The notes under the pieces: model-generated | Databases searched by the model: none | What the model saw: only the letters and a program-made list of their open reading frames with translations | What the model was told of the DNA's origin: nothing | In this document: positions 8,437 through 17,116 of the stretch, piece by piece | Layout: every line of letters starts with the position of its first letter | Numbering within the stretch: the stretch's first letter is position 1 | From: Tenacibaculum singaporense | Lineage (GTDB): Bacteria; Bacteroidota; Bacteroidia; Flavobacteriales; Flavobacteriaceae | Direction: 5' to 3' | NCBI RefSeq assembly: GCF_003867015.1 | Contig: NZ_CP032548.1 | Span: forward strand, 2,857,001-2,921,000 | Length of the DNA stretch: 64,000 nucleotides | Translations under genes and position numbers: made by a program

Positions 8437-8444
8437 TATCTTTG
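8437..8444 (+). promoter_or_regulatory. -7 promoter box of the Rrf2 gene
   Basis: TATCTTTG fits TAnnTTTG and lies 16 bases before the ATG. The dyad O1 covers the position where the -33 element should be, which suits repression. Confidence 0.6.
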
Positions 8445-8460
8445 TAGCATATTATTTTAT

Positions 8461-8901
8461 ATGTTTTCAAAATCTTGTGAATACGGTTTAAGAGCAACTA
8501 TTTTTGTTGCAGAACAATCTAGCTTAGATAATAAAGTTGGTGTAAAAGCTATTGCTGCCGCTATTAATTCTCCTGAAGCTTTCACAGGGAAAATATTACA
8601 AATTTTAACAAAAAATAATATCATTGATTCTATTAAAGGTCCCTATGGCGGATTTGTAATTAATAAAGCTGACCTTAAAAAAATTCGCTTAAGCGATGTG
8701 GTTCGTGTATTAGATGGTGATAGTATTTATACAGGTTGCGGATTGGGTTTAAAACAGTGTGATGATAGCTCTCCGTGCCCTCTTCACTTTAAATTTGTAG
8801 AAATTAGAGATAACTTGAGAAAAATGTTAGAAGGAAACACCCTTCATGATGTATTATACACAAATGACAAGAAAAATACTTTTTGGCTAAAACGAGAATA
8901 A
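8461..8901 (+). CDS. Rrf2-family transcriptional regulator, probably NsrR-like NO sensor
   Basis: A 146-residue winged-helix protein of the Rrf2 family, with the N-terminal CEYGLRA segment, wing GPYGGFVI and three cysteines (93, 100, 106) spaced as in [Fe-S] cluster-binding members such as IscR and NsrR. It precedes an iron-sulfur repair protein and a nitric-oxide reductase, so NO sensing through cluster nitrosylation is the likeliest role (inference from context). It probably binds the two AAAAGAY-N6-GTCTTTT sites and controls both its own gene and the downstream pair. Confidence 0.82.
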   Translation: MFSKSCEYGLRATIFVAEQSSLDNKVGVKAIAAAINSPEAFTGKILQILTKNNIIDSIKGPYGGFVINKADLKKIRLSDVVRVLDGDSIYTGCGLGLKQCDDSSPCPLHFKFVEIRDNLRKMLEGNTLHDVLYTNDKKNTFWLKRE

Positions 8902-8918
8902 AAAAAATTTACAACAAT

Positions 8919-8938
8919 AAAAGATAAAAAGGTCTTTT
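8919..8938. promoter_or_regulatory. Operator candidate O2 before the RIC-norB pair
   Basis: AAAAGAT-N6-GTCTTTT differs from O1 by one half-site base and has the same 20-bp spacing. It sits 30 bases upstream of the RIC start codon. Confidence 0.6.
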
Positions 8939-8968
8939 TATGATTTATAAATAATAAATAGAAACAAA

Positions 8969-9688
8969 ATGGAGATAAATAACAACTCAATAGTAGCAGA
9001 TATAGTTGCAAATAACTATAAAACAGCTACAATTTTTAAACTATACGGAATTGATTTTTGTTGCAACGGTAACAGAACTATTCAAGAAGTTACTACAAAA
9101 AAGAACATTGTTCCTGATACATTAATCAATAAACTAATTCGCATTGATAGAGGCTCTAAATCTAATAACGATTATCAAAGCTGGTCCTTAGATTTTTTGT
9201 GTGATTATATCTACCAAAATCACCATACATATGTGGAAAAACAAATTCCTGAAATTTTAGAATATCTAACCAAACTAGCTAAAGTACATGGTAACAACCA
9301 TCCTGAGCTACATGAGGTTTTGCAACTCTTTAAAGAAAGTGCTGGGGAACTTACCACACATATGAAAAAAGAGGAACTTATTTTATTTCCTTTTATAAAA
9401 AAGTTAGTTGAAGCGAGTAGCTCAAATACTCCTCTTTCTCCTCCTCCATTTGGTACGGTAGAAAACCCTATAAATATGATGCATACCGAGCATGATAACG
9501 AAGGAAGTAGATTTAGAACAATTGCAAGACTTACCAATAATTACACTCCACCTGAAGACGCTTGTAACACATACAAAGTTGCTTTAGCAATGCTACGAGA
9601 GTTTGAAGAAGACTTACACAAACACATTCACTTAGAAAACAATATTCTATTTAGAAAAGCAATCAAACTAGAAAATCAATTAAATTAA
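8969..9688 (+). CDS. ric: RIC/ScdA/YtfE family iron-sulfur cluster repair di-iron protein
   Basis: A 239-residue protein with the ScdA N-terminal domain (TATIFKLYGIDFCCNGNRTIQE, including the conserved Cys pair) followed by a hemerythrin-like bundle. The metal ligands are visible as His in YQNHHTYVE, HMKKEE, MMHTEHDNEG and HKHIHLENNILF. Known members restore [Fe-S] clusters damaged by nitric oxide or peroxide. It is separated from the NO reductase gene by only 10 bases, so they form an operon, preceded by the operator candidate O2. Confidence 0.9.
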   Translation: MEINNNSIVADIVANNYKTATIFKLYGIDFCCNGNRTIQEVTTKKNIVPDTLINKLIRIDRGSKSNNDYQSWSLDFLCDYIYQNHHTYVEKQIPEILEYLTKLAKVHGNNHPELHEVLQLFKESAGELTTHMKKEELILFPFIKKLVEASSSNTPLSPPPFGTVENPINMMHTEHDNEGSRFRTIARLTNNYTPPEDACNTYKVALAMLREFEEDLHKHIHLENNILFRKAIKLENQLN

Positions 9689-9698
9689 ATAACTAATA

Positions 9699-11918
9699 AT
9701 GAGAAAAATTTGGACTGGATTTATTGCAGTAGTGGTATTATCATTTATTGCATTAATATGGGTAGGTACAGAAATTTATCAAACCCAACCCCCTATACCT
9801 GAAACAGTAAAAGTTAACGGAAGTAATGAAACTATATACACTAAAAAAGACATACAAGATGGACAAAATGTTTGGGAATCTATCGGAGGAATGGAAGTCG
9901 GCTCTATTTGGGGTCACGGAAGTTATGTAGCTCCAGACTGGACAGCTGATTGGATTCATAAAGAAGCGGTTTACTTATTAAACTACTGGGCTAAAAAAGA
10001 CTTTAATACTAACTATGATTCTTTAGATGAAGAAAACAAAGCTGCCTTAAAAGCTCGTTTGGTAAAAGATATTAGAACCAACACTTTTAATGAAAAAGAC
10101 CAATCAATAACAATTTCTAAAGAGCGAAAAGAAGCCATTGAAGTTAACTCAGCGTATTATGCAAACATTTTTTCAAAAGGTCATGAAAAATATGCCATTC
10201 CAGAAGGAGCTTTAACAGATACTGATAAACTAGCAAAGCTTAATGCCTTTTTATTCTGGACTTCTTGGGCTGCCAGTACAGAAAGACCCAATCAAGACTA
10301 TACCTATACTTCTAACTGGCCTCACGAACCGTTGATTAATAACACAATTACTCCCGATTCACAACTATGGTCAGGGTTCTCAATAATTTTATTGTTATTA
10401 TTTATAGGAGTATTAACCTATTACTACATTCGAAATCATGAAAAAGGAGAAGCGGTAACAAACCCAAGCAATGACCCCTTATTAGACTTAAAATTAGTTA
10501 GATCTCAAAAAGCAGTATTAAAGTACTTTTTAGTCATCTCACTTCTTATTGTATTACAAGTTGTTTTGGGTATTGTTACTGTACATTATACGGTAGAAGG
10601 TCAAGCTTTCTTTGGTTTTAATTTATCAGAATATCTTCCGTATTCAATCTCTAGAACCTGGCATACACAACTTGCTGTATTTTGGATTGCCGCTACATGG
10701 TTAGCAACAGGATTATTCTTAGCTCCAATTATCAGCGGTAAAGAAATGAAGTACCAAGTTTTCGGAATCAATTTCTTGTTTATAGCCTTATTAATTATTG
10801 TTTTGGGTTCTATGCTAGGAGAATGGTTAGGAGTGCACCAATTTTTGGATTTAACTACTAACTTCTTCTTTGGTCACCAAGGATATGAATACATGGATTT
10901 AGGTAGATTCTGGCAAATATTCTTAGGTATTGGTTTAATATTATGGGTAGTTATGGTTGGTAGACATGTGCTGTATGGTATCCGTAAAAAAGACGACTCA
11001 AAACATTTACTTTCTATACTATTAATAGCTGTAGTTGCTATTGGTATGTTCTTTTTCTCAGGATTAATGTATGGAGAAAACAGTTCACTACCTGTAATTA
11101 ATTATTGGAGATGGTGGCTAGTGCACCTATGGGTAGAAGGATTCTTTGAGGTCTTTGCAACGGTGATTATTGCCTATATTTTCTCTCGAATGAAAATTAT
11201 TTCAACCAAAACAGCAGGAAAAACAGCGATAGCCTCAGCTACTATTTTCTTAGCAGGTGGTATCATTGGTACCTTACACCATTTATATTATTCAGGAACA
11301 CCGGTGCAAGCCATAGCCTTAGGAGCTACATTTAGTGCTTTGGAAGTGGTTCCATTAACGTTAATGGGATTTGAAATTAGAGAAAACTGGAATTTATTGA
11401 AAAAGAATGCTTGGATTCAACGTTACAAGTGGCCTATCTTTTTCTTTATTGCTGTTGCCTTTTGGAACATGGTCGGTGCTGGTGTTTTCGGGTTCTTAAT
11501 CAACCCTCCTATTGCATTGTACTACATCCAAGGGTTAAACACAACTGCGGTACACGCACATACTGCACTATTTGGAGTGTACGGAATGTTAGGTATGGGC
11601 TTTATTTTAATCTGCCTCCGCTTGTACTCAAACATTGCTTGGAACGAAAAGCTCGTAAAAAATGCATTTTGGTTTTTAAACGGCGGATTGGTATTAATGG
11701 TAGTATTAAGCTTATTACCAGTAGGTATTATTCAAGCATATACTTCAATCACTAAAGGATATTCTTTTGCTAGAGATCCAGAGTTATTATACAACCCAAC
11801 AGTACAAACCTTAAAATGGATGCGAATGATAGGAGATATTGTATTCTCTTTAGGTATTGTATGTTTCTGCTGGTTTGTGGTAAGAACAACGATTAATGCA
11901 ATAAAACAAAAATCGTAA
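9699..11918 (+). CDS. norB: Quinol-dependent nitric-oxide reductase (qNOR, single subunit)
   Basis: A 739-residue protein with an N-terminal extension (one membrane anchor plus about 190 periplasmic residues, including GQNVWESIGGMEVGSIWGHGSY) fused to a heme-copper oxidase core of about 12 helices. Heme and non-heme iron ligands appear as HTQLAVFWIA, WWLVHLWVEGFFEVF and HHLYYSGTP, and HAHTALFGVYG. The extension replaces NorC, so electrons come from quinol. It reduces two NO to N2O at the inner membrane. No other denitrification gene is visible, so NO detoxification is more likely than respiration. Confidence 0.92.
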   Translation: MRKIWTGFIAVVVLSFIALIWVGTEIYQTQPPIPETVKVNGSNETIYTKKDIQDGQNVWESIGGMEVGSIWGHGSYVAPDWTADWIHKEAVYLLNYWAKKDFNTNYDSLDEENKAALKARLVKDIRTNTFNEKDQSITISKERKEAIEVNSAYYANIFSKGHEKYAIPEGALTDTDKLAKLNAFLFWTSWAASTERPNQDYTYTSNWPHEPLINNTITPDSQLWSGFSIILLLLFIGVLTYYYIRNHEKGEAVTNPSNDPLLDLKLVRSQKAVLKYFLVISLLIVLQVVLGIVTVHYTVEGQAFFGFNLSEYLPYSISRTWHTQLAVFWIAATWLATGLFLAPIISGKEMKYQVFGINFLFIALLIIVLGSMLGEWLGVHQFLDLTTNFFFGHQGYEYMDLGRFWQIFLGIGLILWVVMVGRHVLYGIRKKDDSKHLLSILLIAVVAIGMFFFSGLMYGENSSLPVINYWRWWLVHLWVEGFFEVFATVIIAYIFSRMKIISTKTAGKTAIASATIFLAGGIIGTLHHLYYSGTPVQAIALGATFSALEVVPLTLMGFEIRENWNLLKKNAWIQRYKWPIFFFIAVAFWNMVGAGVFGFLINPPIALYYIQGLNTTAVHAHTALFGVYGMLGMGFILICLRLYSNIAWNEKLVKNAFWFLNGGLVLMVVLSLLPVGIIQAYTSITKGYSFARDPELLYNPTVQTLKWMRMIGDIVFSLGIVCFCWFVVRTTINAIKQKS

Positions 11919-11937
11919 CCCCTCTTTATTTTTATTA

Positions 11938-11975
11938 AAAGTCTGTGTAGACCCCATCTATGCAGGCTTTTTTTA
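11938..11975 (+). terminator. Terminator of the ric-norB operon
   Basis: AAGTCTGTGTAGA and TCTATGCAGGCTT pair over 13 positions including wobble pairs around CCCCA, followed by seven Ts. It also faces the dioxygenase remnant. Confidence 0.75.
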
Positions 11976-12266
11976 TTATCCTATTTTTAACGAAGTCATA
12001 CTTAAAGAACCCGCTAATAGTTTATCATTAAAAAGTTGAATTTCTTCATTTTTTTGTTGCAATCCTAAACTATAAATTAATGGTAAATAATGATCTGGAG
12101 TTGGTATTGCAAGCTGAAAAGCTTTTGACTGTTTTGTATAATCAATCAAGGGTTGATAGTTACCTTCTAATAAATATGTATTAACCGTTTCTCTAGCTTC
12201 AATAGCCCAATCATATCCGTAATCATAGTTATTAAAGCTGTTAAATCTTCTGTTAATTCTACCCAA
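11976..12266 (-). pseudogene. 4,5-DOPA extradiol dioxygenase (YgiD family), C-terminal remnant
   Basis: The 96-residue frame matches only the last third of class III extradiol dioxygenases of the YgiD/DODA family: WAIEARETVNTYL, LIDYTKQSKAFQLAIPTPDHYLPL and a following helix. The HPTPDHYLPL-like segment normally carries an active-site His. The N-terminal two thirds, with the other metal ligands, are absent; the DNA beyond 12267 turns into transposase remnants. The family normally has about 260-280 residues, so this is a broken gene. Confidence 0.75.
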
Positions 12267-12284
12267 GTAACTCTAGTACATGAA

Positions 12285-12827
12285 TCAATAATACCATATA
12301 GATAGTAATACTTTTATAGGTTCTGAGCTAACGATTCCTTTAGGTAAAGAAGGAGTATCAATACACCATAATTCTCCTGCTTTCCTTTTAATTATTCCCT
12401 TCTTATTTTCAATCATTTTTGGACGTAGTCTGTTTACTCCGTGGCGTTTTAATATATTACAAACTCCAGAAGGAGTAGGTGTAAGTTGTTTTAATTTGGG
12501 CTTTAAAATACAACTAATTTCATATTTATTATTCCCTCGATCTCTTAAAACTAATACTTTTTGTTCAATAAAAGGAAGGGGATTCTGTTTTTCCATTTAG
12601 GACCTCTTTTTCGCGGTAATGAATCTTTTTGTTGACCACTTTATCTAAAGCGATTATAATATTTTAAAAAAGTTCGTCAATCTTGTACCATTAAGTTCAT
12701 AAAACTCTTTTGCAAATCGATAACGAGGGTGTTGTTAATTTTTTATTTGTTCGTATTCATTTATCAAAAGTTGGTATTTCTGTAAACAACTTCGAACTAA
12801 AGTTAAATCGTCTGTACTTATTCGCAT
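12285..12827 (-). pseudogene. IS481-type transposase remnant with several frame breaks
   Basis: Translated pieces in different minus-strand frames join into one DDE transposase N-terminal half: an opening piece from ATG at 12827 that stops after 30 codons, then PRYRFAKEFYELNGT, then DSLPRKRGPKW, then a 103-codon open piece beginning at 12596 with FIEQKVLVLRDR and ending near GELWCIDT. The last motif resembles the first catalytic Asp region (GELWHIDT) of IS481 integrases. At least three frame breaks and loss of the C-terminal part make it inactive. It directly adjoins the dioxygenase fragment and probably truncated it. Confidence 0.65.
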
Positions 12828-12896
12828 GTCAAAATATAAAATTTTGTCAACGAATTAGTTAACTTTTACAGAAATGACGGAAATGTGAAACATCAT

Positions 12897-12929
12897 ACGT
12901 AGCTATCTCACTCTCGACAAACAGATTGC
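12897..12929 (+). repeat. 33-bp direct repeat, copy A
   Basis: The segment beginning ACGTAGCTATCTCACTC and ending AACAGATTGC recurs exactly at 13972-14004. The gap 12828-13213 otherwise holds degenerate, GC-richer modules such as TGTCATTTCGAAGGAGG and GAGATTTAGCTTCGCTGAACC, typical of dispersed intergenic repeats in this group. No gene is visible in it. Confidence 0.7.
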
Positions 12930-13022
12930 GTCGTTCCTCTCTCAATGACGATTATTATAATGTCATTTCGAAGGAGGCTATGACTGAGAAATCTTAAACA
13001 TGGGAGGCAGCTTCCTTTGAAT

Positions 13023-13046
13023 GAGATTTAGCTTCGCTGAACCTTA
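13023..13046 (+). repeat. Second repeated module, copy A
   Basis: GAGATTTAGCTTCGCTGAACC matches GAGATTTGGCTTTGCTGAACC at 13860-13884 with two differences, in the same orientation, on the other side of the hypothetical gene at 13214-13843. Confidence 0.55.
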
Positions 13047-13213
13047 CGGTTTCTCCCCTACGGTAGGAATAACGGGAATATCATTAATGACATTCAACAC
13101 ACACTTCAACACAGAAAACAATGCGTTTATAACATTCATTTATCTTTTTTGTATTCTATTTCTTAAATTCACATAACTAAACAACTCCATACCAAACTTT
13201 AAAAATTAATTTT

Positions 13214-13843
13214 ATGAGTAATACTATTAAACTAAACTTTATAAACAGATCTAATGATGCTAATAATAGTGATGTTGTAATTTTTCAAAAGAATGTTGCA
13301 AGCAATTTTGATGAACATCATATTGCATGGAAAGTAATTAAAAACCCAAGTCATAAAGAAAGCCACCCTATCCACTACTCTACTAACTTTCAAGTTGCTG
13401 CTAGTGACTCTTACGGAAACTTCACACCTCACTTAAGCGCTTATGATGGAAGTTCTTTTGAAATGGTTGAAAAAGCATCTGGATATACATTACAACCATC
13501 CCAATATTTCGCAACTAATATAGATGAAGTAGAAATACAAAACAATTTAGAGCTAGGTTCCATTAATATTAATTGTTACAAAGACGGTAAGTTATTAGCT
13601 ACTAAACGTAATATTGCTCCAGGTCAAAAAGCTGTTTTTAAATTTAATCCTAAAATTTACATTGGTGTTACTTCTGGAATTGAAGAAGGACAAATTCTCA
13701 ATCCTGCTATTATTTCAAAAATAAACACGGAAATAAACTTATTTGAGGTTCAAAGCGCTGATATTGTAATGACTGGCGGTGGTTCTGAACCTTTTAATTT
13801 TAGTTTAGAGAATGTAACGTATATACCTGTAGAATTAGAATAG
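13214..13843 (+). CDS. Hypothetical protein, beta-rich, flanked by direct repeats
   Basis: I do not recognise this 209-residue protein. It lacks a signal peptide and membrane segments. It alternates short hydrophobic strands with polar turns (for example KLNFINRSND, INCYKDGKLLA, FKFNPKIYIGVTSG, ADIVMTGGGSEPFNF), which suggests an all-beta fold, and it has one Cys. It stands alone between two tracts containing the same repeat modules in the same orientation (33-bp repeat at 12897 and 13972), so it may have moved as a unit. A plain ATG with no clear ribosome site starts it. Confidence 0.65.
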   Translation: MSNTIKLNFINRSNDANNSDVVIFQKNVASNFDEHHIAWKVIKNPSHKESHPIHYSTNFQVAASDSYGNFTPHLSAYDGSSFEMVEKASGYTLQPSQYFATNIDEVEIQNNLELGSININCYKDGKLLATKRNIAPGQKAVFKFNPKIYIGVTSGIEEGQILNPAIISKINTEINLFEVQSADIVMTGGGSEPFNFSLENVTYIPVELE

Positions 13844-13859
13844 AAGTTACACTCTTTGA

Positions 13860-13884
13860 TGAGATTTGGCTTTGCTGAACCTTA
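13860..13884 (+). repeat. Second repeated module, copy B
   Basis: Near-identical to the module at 13023-13046, located just after the hypothetical gene. Confidence 0.55.
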
Positions 13885-13971
13885 AGCATGACAGTTACTC
13901 CCCCTATGAGATTCCTCCTCCTTTGTCGTTCGGAATGACAAAACTGTACGTCATAGCGAGGAGTGACAACG

Positions 13972-14004
13972 ACGTAGCTATCTCACTCTCGACAAACAGA
14001 TTGC
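13972..14004 (+). repeat. 33-bp direct repeat, copy B
   Basis: Exact copy of 12897-12929, 1,075 bp downstream. The surrounding gap 13844-14190 contains further short palindromic elements of the GTCATT..CAATGAC type and no gene. Confidence 0.7.
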
Positions 14005-14190
14005 TTCACTATCGCTCGCAATGACAAAACGTTATTGTCATCTCGAACTGAAGCAACGCGAAATGTGAGAGAGCTCAAGAATATGATTAACACACTTTTA
14101 AAGAGATTCCTCCCATACAGTCGGAATGAGACCTAGAATGATTCCTGCTTTTTTAACAGCATTTCATTTATAAACTGTAAATTTGCCGTC

Positions 14191-15189
14191 TTGAAAACAG
14201 CTATCGTCATATTAAACTGGAACGGAAAAAAATTGCTTGAGCAGTTTTTACCTTCTGTCGTAACTTTTAGTTCTGAAGAAGCTGAAGTTTATGTCGCAGA
14301 CAATGCTTCTACAGATGATTCTATTGCATTTGTAAAGCAACATTTTCCTGCTGTAAAAGTTGTACAGAACTCAGAAAATGGTGGTTATGCAAAAGGTTAC
14401 AACGATGCTTTACAGCATATTGATGCGGATGTATATTGTTTAGTAAACTCTGACATTGAGGTTACCGACAACTGGTTAACTCCCATTATTGATACTTTTA
14501 AAAAGGAACCTAACACTGCTATTATTCAACCTAAAATTTTAGACTTCAAAGACAAGTCTAAGTTTGAATATGCAGGTGCAGGTGGTGGTTTCATTGATGC
14601 TTTTGGATATCCTTATTGTCGTGGTCGTTTGTTTAGCGACTTGGAAACAGATAATGGACAGTTTAACGATACTTCTGAAATATTTTGGGCATCTGGTGCT
14701 TGTTTTTTTATTCGCTCTGAAGTTTTTCATCAACTCAATGGTTTTGACGAAGACTTTTTTGCACATCAAGAAGAAATTGATTTGTGTTGGCGTGCTAAAA
14801 ATAGTGGACATACTATAAAATATATTGGGGCTTCAACTGTGTATCATGTTGGTGGGGCTACATTAGACACTTTGAACCCAAGGAAAACTTTTTTAAATTT
14901 CAGGAATAGTTTACTCAACTTAGTTAAGAACTTACCCTCTGCTAAATTGTTTCCAATTATTTTTTCTCGTTTGGTCTTAGACGGATTAGCTAGCGTTAAA
15001 TTTTTATTGGAAGGAAAACCAAATCATTTGTTCGCTATTTTAAAAGCTCATTTTAGTTTTTACATACATCTTCCTAAGTTTATAAAAAAGAGAAAAGAAT
15101 CTCCCAAAAAATCAAATTACTACGAGCATAAATCTGTGGTTTGGCAGTATTATGCTAAAGGAAGAAAAAAGTTTACCGAGTTACGTTAA
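14191..15189 (+). CDS. Family 2 glycosyltransferase
   Basis: A GT-A fold enzyme of 332 residues starting with TTG at 14191. Residues 1-10 give the nucleotide-binding strand TAIVILNWNG, ADNASTDDS follows, the metal-binding DxD equivalent lies in LVNSDIEVTDNW, and the acceptor-side motif is FDEDFFAHQEEIDLCWRAKNSG. Such rhamnosyltransferase-like GT2 enzymes extend cell-surface polysaccharides from nucleotide sugars. The C-terminal third is basic and may contact the membrane. No polysaccharide cluster surrounds it, so the product is unknown. Its end overlaps the convergent ceramidase-like gene by nine bases. Confidence 0.85.
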   Translation: MKTAIVILNWNGKKLLEQFLPSVVTFSSEEAEVYVADNASTDDSIAFVKQHFPAVKVVQNSENGGYAKGYNDALQHIDADVYCLVNSDIEVTDNWLTPIIDTFKKEPNTAIIQPKILDFKDKSKFEYAGAGGGFIDAFGYPYCRGRLFSDLETDNGQFNDTSEIFWASGACFFIRSEVFHQLNGFDEDFFAHQEEIDLCWRAKNSGHTIKYIGASTVYHVGGATLDTLNPRKTFLNFRNSLLNLVKNLPSAKLFPIIFSRLVLDGLASVKFLLEGKPNHLFAILKAHFSFYIHLPKFIKKRKESPKKSNYYEHKSVVWQYYAKGRKKFTELR

Positions 15190-15849
15190 TTCTTGTTCAT
15201 CTTTATAAATATAATATAGCAGGAAGAAAACTGCAATTCCTCCAAAAGTATGCCATAACCAATGCGTTCCCATGGGCAATACAACTACTTTATTATCTAA
15301 TGTCCTAAATAGTAAAGCTATTCCAAAAACTGCTCCTCCGTATACAATGTATTTTACATTTCTCCAACGAGTCTTATAAGCATACCATATTAACGGAGTT
15401 ATTACTGCAAATGCAGTTACGGCATACCCAAACGATGTTCTATATCCTGAAGGTATTGGTAAAAATCGTGGAAAAATAGATACTAAAAGTATAGCTACAA
15501 CTATCGCTATTCGTTCCCACCATTTCTTTTTAATTTTTCCTATGAAATAAATAATAGCCCCTAAACATATAATCATGATAGGAACCCAATCTAACAACAA
15601 CCAAAATTCATGACTTCTTGTACCGTGAAACATGGTACCACCTATCCAACTGATGAATATTACTGGAATAGCAAACAGAAAAAATGGGTATTGTTTAGGG
15701 TTTTGATAAATTCTTCTTCCGAAGTAAATCAGTAGAACAATAAAAATTAAGTTGCTAAAAGTATTGAAAGACTCAACAGGCAATCTGCCTGCTATGGTTT
15801 CTTGATATATTGGTCCGCTGTCGTTGGGGAATCTATCTAGTAAAAACAT
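15181..15849 (-). CDS. Ceramidase-like integral membrane hydrolase (CREST superfamily)
   Basis: A 222-residue protein with seven hydrophobic segments. Motifs match alkaline ceramidase/CREST proteins: a Ser-containing early loop FNTFSNL, GGTMFHGTRSHEFWLLLDW with conserved His and Asp, and GTHWLWHTFGG with the paired His residues that bind zinc. The family hydrolyses amide bonds in lipids; Bacteroidota make sphingolipids and other aminolipids, so a lipid amide is a fair guess. It starts with ATG at 15849 and is convergent with the glycosyltransferase. Confidence 0.72.
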   Translation of the reverse strand: MFLLDRFPNDSGPIYQETIAGRLPVESFNTFSNLIFIVLLIYFGRRIYQNPKQYPFFLFAIPVIFISWIGGTMFHGTRSHEFWLLLDWVPIMIICLGAIIYFIGKIKKKWWERIAIVVAILLVSIFPRFLPIPSGYRTSFGYAVTAFAVITPLIWYAYKTRWRNVKYIVYGGAVFGIALLFRTLDNKVVVLPMGTHWLWHTFGGIAVFFLLYYIYKDEQELT

Positions 15850-15933
15850 ATATCCTTTTTCTATTCTGTACTAAGATAGGAATTGTGCTTTTAATTAAAA
15901 AGTGGTTTTGTAAGATTTCAACTAAACTTATTA

Positions 15934-16554
15934 TTACAAAATATCTAAGCTTCCTTTTCCTTCACGAATTACTTCTGGTTCATCGGTTGTTAAATCGATT
16001 ACAGTAGATGCATGGTTATCTCCGTACCCTCCATCAACCACGATATCAACAATATTCTGCCATTTCTCGAAGATTAACTCAGGATCGGTTGTATATTCCA
16101 ATACTTCATCTTCATCGTGAATAGATGTAGATACAATCGGGTTTCCTAAAGTTTCTACAATGGCTCTTGCTATATTATTATCGGGCACGCGAATACCTAC
16201 TGTTTTACGTTTTTTATAGGCCTTTGGTAGTGAATTACTACCAGGTAATACAAAAGTATACGGACCTGGTAAGGCTCTTTTTAAAACTTTATAGGTTGCA
16301 GTATCTATTTGCTTTACGTAATCGGATAAATGACTTAAATCGTTGCAAACAAACGAGAAGTTGGCTTTTTCTGGCTTTACTTTTTTTATTCTTGCTACTT
16401 TTTCTAGTGCTTTAGTATTGGTAATATCACAACCTAAACCATAAACAGTATCGGTTGGATATATAACTAACCCACCATTTTGTAAAACTTTTACAATTTT
16501 TTCAATCTCTTTTGGATTGGGATTGTCGTTATACAGTTTTATAAATTGCGCCAT
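15934..16554 (-). CDS. Sua5/YciO/YrdC family protein (threonylcarbamoyl-AMP synthase-like)
   Basis: A 206-residue YrdC-fold protein. The N-terminal GGLVIYPTDTVYGLGCD motif and the KRALPGPYTFVLPG and GIRVPDN blocks match the nucleotide and carbonate pocket of TsaC/Sua5. The length fits the YciO/TsaC group without the Sua5 C-terminal domain. TsaC enzymes form L-threonylcarbamoyl-AMP for the t6A37 modification of tRNA; YciO has weaker activity, and I cannot separate the two here. It follows the pRiA4b ORF-3-like gene after three bases. Confidence 0.82.
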   Translation of the reverse strand: MAQFIKLYNDNPNPKEIEKIVKVLQNGGLVIYPTDTVYGLGCDITNTKALEKVARIKKVKPEKANFSFVCNDLSHLSDYVKQIDTATYKVLKRALPGPYTFVLPGSNSLPKAYKKRKTVGIRVPDNNIARAIVETLGNPIVSTSIHDEDEVLEYTTDPELIFEKWQNIVDIVVDGGYGDNHASTVIDLTTDEPEVIREGKGSLDIL

Positions 16555-16557
16555 AGC

Positions 16558-17058
16558 TTAGTAATTATCAAAGTCAAAATCGTCTAGGCTTTCAAAGTTA
16601 TTAAATTCATCATCAATTTCATCATCTATATTTTTTGAAAGATCTTCTGCCTTAAATTCTTTTTCTGGGGCTTGCTCTGGGATTTCTCCTACAGATAAGA
16701 TCATTTTTGTTTCAGTAACTTCTTCATTAGATTGTTCTATTACCTCTACATAAAACGTCCACATTTGTAAGAAATCGTACACATAAATTAACTTATCGTG
16801 TTGGTTTGGTATGGTTTCATGCAAAATACATGTTGCCATTGAAATTCCTTCTCCTGCTTCTGACATATTGAATAAAGGAATTTCTTCACCTTGATTCCAA
16901 TCTTCATCGGTACGGTAAAAAGATGCCATTTCTTGTCCGTTAAAACCAAACGCTTTTGCGATATCAAAGTGTAGGTTTTCTAACGAAGCTTTTTCATTTA
17001 CCAATAGGGTTCGTATTACATCTTCTTTCGTATCTAAAATTACGCGTACTTTATACAT
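16558..17058 (-). CDS. pRiA4b ORF-3 family protein (PF07929-like)
   Basis: A 166-residue protein from the ATG at 17058, chosen because the family begins at the MYKVRVIL strand; an upstream ATG at 17118 would overlap the divergent thioesterase start. The VIRTLLVNEKASLENLHFDIAKAFGF block is the plasmid pRiA4b ORF-3 fold signature. The last 40 residues are very acidic, mostly Asp and Glu, and probably disordered. Function is unknown. It precedes the Sua5-like gene in a two-gene unit. Confidence 0.75.
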   Translation of the reverse strand: MYKVRVILDTKEDVIRTLLVNEKASLENLHFDIAKAFGFNGQEMASFYRTDEDWNQGEEIPLFNMSEAGEGISMATCILHETIPNQHDKLIYVYDFLQMWTFYVEVIEQSNEEVTETKMILSVGEIPEQAPEKEFKAEDLSKNIDDEIDDEFNNFESLDDFDFDNY

Positions 17059-17116
17059 TCTATCATTTTTTGTCAGTACAAAAATACGTATTTTTGGGTG
17101 ATAATTTTTAGTTACC

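Noticed and set aside
12897..14150. CRISPR array in the repeat-rich region
   Set aside because: Only two copies of the 33-bp repeat occur, 1.1 kb apart with a gene between, without regular spacers or cas genes.
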